Positions 61,647 through 64,000 of a stretch of DNA of 64,000 bases are shown in pieces; position 1 is the stretch's first letter, and each line of letters opens with the position of its first letter. Made by a program: the position numbers and the translations under genes. The notes below the pieces were generated by a model that saw only the letters and a list, made by a program, of their open reading frames with translations, was not told the origin of the DNA and did no database searches. The DNA is from Salvator merianae. Lineage: Eukaryota; Chordata; Lepidosauria; Squamata; Teiidae. The DNA is taken from contig QVOM02000115.1 in the NCBI GenBank assembly GCA_003586115.2, positions 4,108,435 to 4,172,434 of the forward strand, given 5' to 3'.

Positions 61647-62120
61647 CTTACTCTCTCTTACTGTTACTTGCCATAGCTGCCTTCAGAGGAGTCTTTTCAC
61701 TGGGAAGGATTTTTGAAGTGCATTTAGAAAAAGTAAATAGAGGCATATTCTGCCATATGTGAAGGGAATGTCTAGAAATCAAAAACTTTTGGAATAAAAT
61801 AAATTCTGAATCTCAAAATTTTTTGAAAGAGCCCATGAAATTTAATCAAGTTTTATACTTTCTCCGTTTTTTCTCAGATTCTTACAAATCAGTCAGACAT
61901 GAAGTGCTATTGCATTTTTTAACAGCCACAGCCTAACTTTCAATTTCTCAAAGCTAGAAGATGGGGAAAAAAAAAATTCTTTCTAGATACTATAAACTTT
62001 GGGAAGTAGCTTCTAATCAATATATAACAGATCAAAGGATTAAAATAGAACATGGACAAATAAAACTCTCATTATCTTTGGCAGCCTCTCGTAGATGCTA
62101 ATCCACTCTTGTGAAACAGT
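61647..62120. other. No gene seen
   Basis: AT-rich. Nothing recognised. Confidence 0.4.
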
Positions 62121-62301
62121 GGCCCTTTCTGCACTTGGCTTTATACTGGACTATATCCCAGAATAGGGACCCTGCAATCCACACACTAGTGCTGATTATA
62201 GAAGGCCCCAGGTGGGGCCTGCCATAGTTCATAGTAACATGCAGATGGCAGATCCGTATTCCAAGATATAATCTGGAATAAAGCTACGTGCAGAAAGGGC
62301 C
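62121..62301. mobile_element. Foldback DNA transposon, family A copy 4
   Basis: 181 bp from GGCCCTTTCTGCACTTGG to ACGTGCAGAAAGGGCC. It is flanked by AGT on both sides (62118-62120, 62302-62304). The structure is as in copies 1 and 2. Confidence 0.9.
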
Positions 62302-62717
62302 AGTTTTCTCCCATACAAGCAAATTTTATCACCATGGCTGTAATTTATCCTGACTTTGGTAGTAATAGTTTTTGTTTTATGAATCAGGTGTTTATTGCAC
62401 TATAAAACTGTTACGGCCATGTATTATTTTGAATTGTTATGGATTTTCATTTATGTTCATATTTATGTTATTTTCATATTATGTTGTTCAGACAGTCTTT
62501 ACATTATATTAAGAATGCTATTTATATTTTGTGATTTCATTATACTTCATAAAATAAATAATAATAAGTAAATGGAAAAGAAGGGATCTGTAACATGTGC
62601 AGTGTAAACTTAGGGACATATAATGCAATAATGAAGGTTTTCCTGTAATTATTTTTGATGATGAAATCACAGTCAGTGCAGCTCTGAACGATTTTCATCC
62701 TAAAATAATTTGCTGGT

Positions 62718-62891
62718 GTAGTAGTAATAAAGTGGCAGAGCAAATGCCTACAAAGCAGAGGTTTCCAAGTTTGACTCTTGGCGTCTCCCCAAAAGAAAGT
62801 TATGGCAAACCACTTCTGTATTTGCCAAGAAAACTGCATGGATGTGTCCACGAGATATCAAGAGATGCCCTGACTTAAGGGTACACAACAG
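62718..62891 (+). mobile_element. Sauria-type SINE, diverged
   Basis: A worn tRNA head (AAAGTGGCAGAGCAAATGCC, B-box-like AAGTTTGACTCTTGG), then 'TATGGCAAACCACTTCTGTA', then 'GCCAAGAAAACTGCATGGAT'. Flanking 9-bp repeats TTTGCTGGT (62709-62717 and 62892-62900) mark the insertion. Confidence 0.85.
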
Positions 62892-62900
62892 TTTGCTGGT

Positions 62901-63299
62901 TCATTTTGCTTGACTTCTGACTAACTGTATTTCATTTGTGCTGGATTGATCCATCAGGCTTCAGCGAGATGGCAATACACCGTTATAGTCATATGCAAGG
63001 GTAAAGTCTAGGAATGATGATAAGTGACAAGAGAAAACTGGATCAAGGCATATAGACAGAGTAGCTGCTTTATACAAAAGGAGCCAAACTCAACAAATCT
63101 GGCATATTTACCAGGACGTAAATAAGAAAACCAGGAGAAAAAATATAGATGGGAGTTGAATTTTACATTCGAACTAACCAAGGAAGTCTTTAAAAGTTCC
63201 AGGAGTAAAACCGCAGCATAAACTCGTGTCTCTGTGTTCACCAAAATAAGTGTCATTTAAGGTAGTAAAAACTTTTGAGCCCAATATGTTCAATTTAAT
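62901..63299. other. No gene seen
   Basis: Unique-looking AT-rich sequence. Confidence 0.4.
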
Positions 63300-64000
63300 C
63301 AGCAGTTTTCTCTCACTTCCTTCATCTATCAACCACCTTGCGGAAGGCGACGACGCTTCTCCCGCTGTGCCTCCAGAGGACGCTAAGCCTAATCATTTCC
63401 TTAAATGAGAGTAATTTTCTTTTTCTTCGCCACATATATTAGGGTTTCTTCATAGAGACAGAAAAATGTAGAATCTCTGAATGATCCTAAACGCTTCCCG
63501 TCTATATTTGACCTAGTTTGGAACCAGCTCATACAGCGACGTTCCTCCTCTGCCCTCTGAGCGTTCCAGATGTTTATCCTTCTCCTATCACTCTTTCACT
63601 AGGGCTGATGGGAGTTGGGGTCCAGCAACCTCTGGAGACACACAAGTTCTCCATCCACGTCTACAGCTCTCCTGATAATGAGAAACTACGAATCCCATAA
63701 GCCCACGTCACTCTGACTTTTCACAAGCATTTGATAGAAGTGCAAGTGTACCAGTATCCCTAAAGGCTGGTAAGCCGACCCTCTCCTTTTGTGTCTTGCT
63801 CCCCCCACTTTTCCAAGCACAACCGGAACTGTGGTTGGCTTGTTCAGCCTCCTTCAAGCTTCTTCCTGTCTCCATCCATCCATGACTCTCCTCCTTCCTC
63901 GCAGAGATCCGGCGTTCACACGTGCCTGCCAAGAGTTTCTTTCCTTAAGTAATAGAGGATCATTACTGCGAACCCCGCGGCGTGAGCAAGGACGGTGAGG
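63300..64000. promoter_or_regulatory. GC-richer right edge, possible next promoter
   Basis: CpG words become more frequent (GGAAGGCGACGACGC near 63345, CCCGCGGCGTGAGC near 63975), and the window ends in GGACGGTGAGG, which looks like a splice donor. By human gene order the next gene would be METTL21A, on this + strand. No coding sequence of it is visible, so this is only a suggestion. A short repeat (GGGCTGATGGGAGTTGGGGT) is at about 63603. Confidence 0.25.

Overview
The window is vertebrate nuclear DNA, most likely from a squamate reptile (lizard or gecko type). Evidence for this is an intron-split cyclin gene with GT-AG sites, two CpG-rich promoters, and a repeat load typical of squamates: L2 and CR1/L3 LINE pieces, an R4/Dong-like LINE, a BovB (RTE) 3' end, tRNA-headed SINEs with BovB-like tails (Sauria type), a MIR-like SINE, and several short inverted-repeat DNA transposons. 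No bacterial, plasmid or viral genes were seen.

Two protein genes can be read in full. FZD5 (Frizzled-5, a Wnt receptor) is a single uninterrupted coding exon on the + strand at 14003-15718, inside a CpG island and followed by a probable 3' UTR of about 5 kb. CCNYL1 (cyclin Y-like 1) is on the - strand from 54006 down to 27837. I resolved ten coding exons with correct splice phases, giving 374 residues. The two genes are convergent (tail to tail), as in human 2q33, where the order is METTL21A - CCNYL1 - FZD5 - PLEKHM3. No PLEKHM3 or METTL21A coding sequence is visible here. The GC-richer last 700 bases could be the start of the next promoter.

Layout: 1-12.9 kb is repeat-rich and gene-poor (L2, R4-like, BovB and CR1/L3 pieces, SINEs, and one perfect 59-nt-armed palindrome). 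12.9-20.8 kb is the FZD5 promoter, gene and 3' UTR. 20.8-26.4 kb is intergenic and mostly featureless. 26.4-54.3 kb is CCNYL1, with introns holding SINEs, an L2 piece and several foldback elements. 54.3-63.3 kb is intergenic and full of repeats, including a Tc1-like foldback element and two oppositely oriented copies of one DNA transposon.

Functionally the two genes are linked: FZD5 carries Wnt signals at the plasma membrane, and the cyclin Y family, with CDK14/16, acts at the membrane and is known to promote phosphorylation of the Wnt co-receptor LRP6. The most unusual structures are a foldback transposon family with four copies, each flanked by an intact 3-bp target duplication, and the perfect palindrome inside a dead L2 element.
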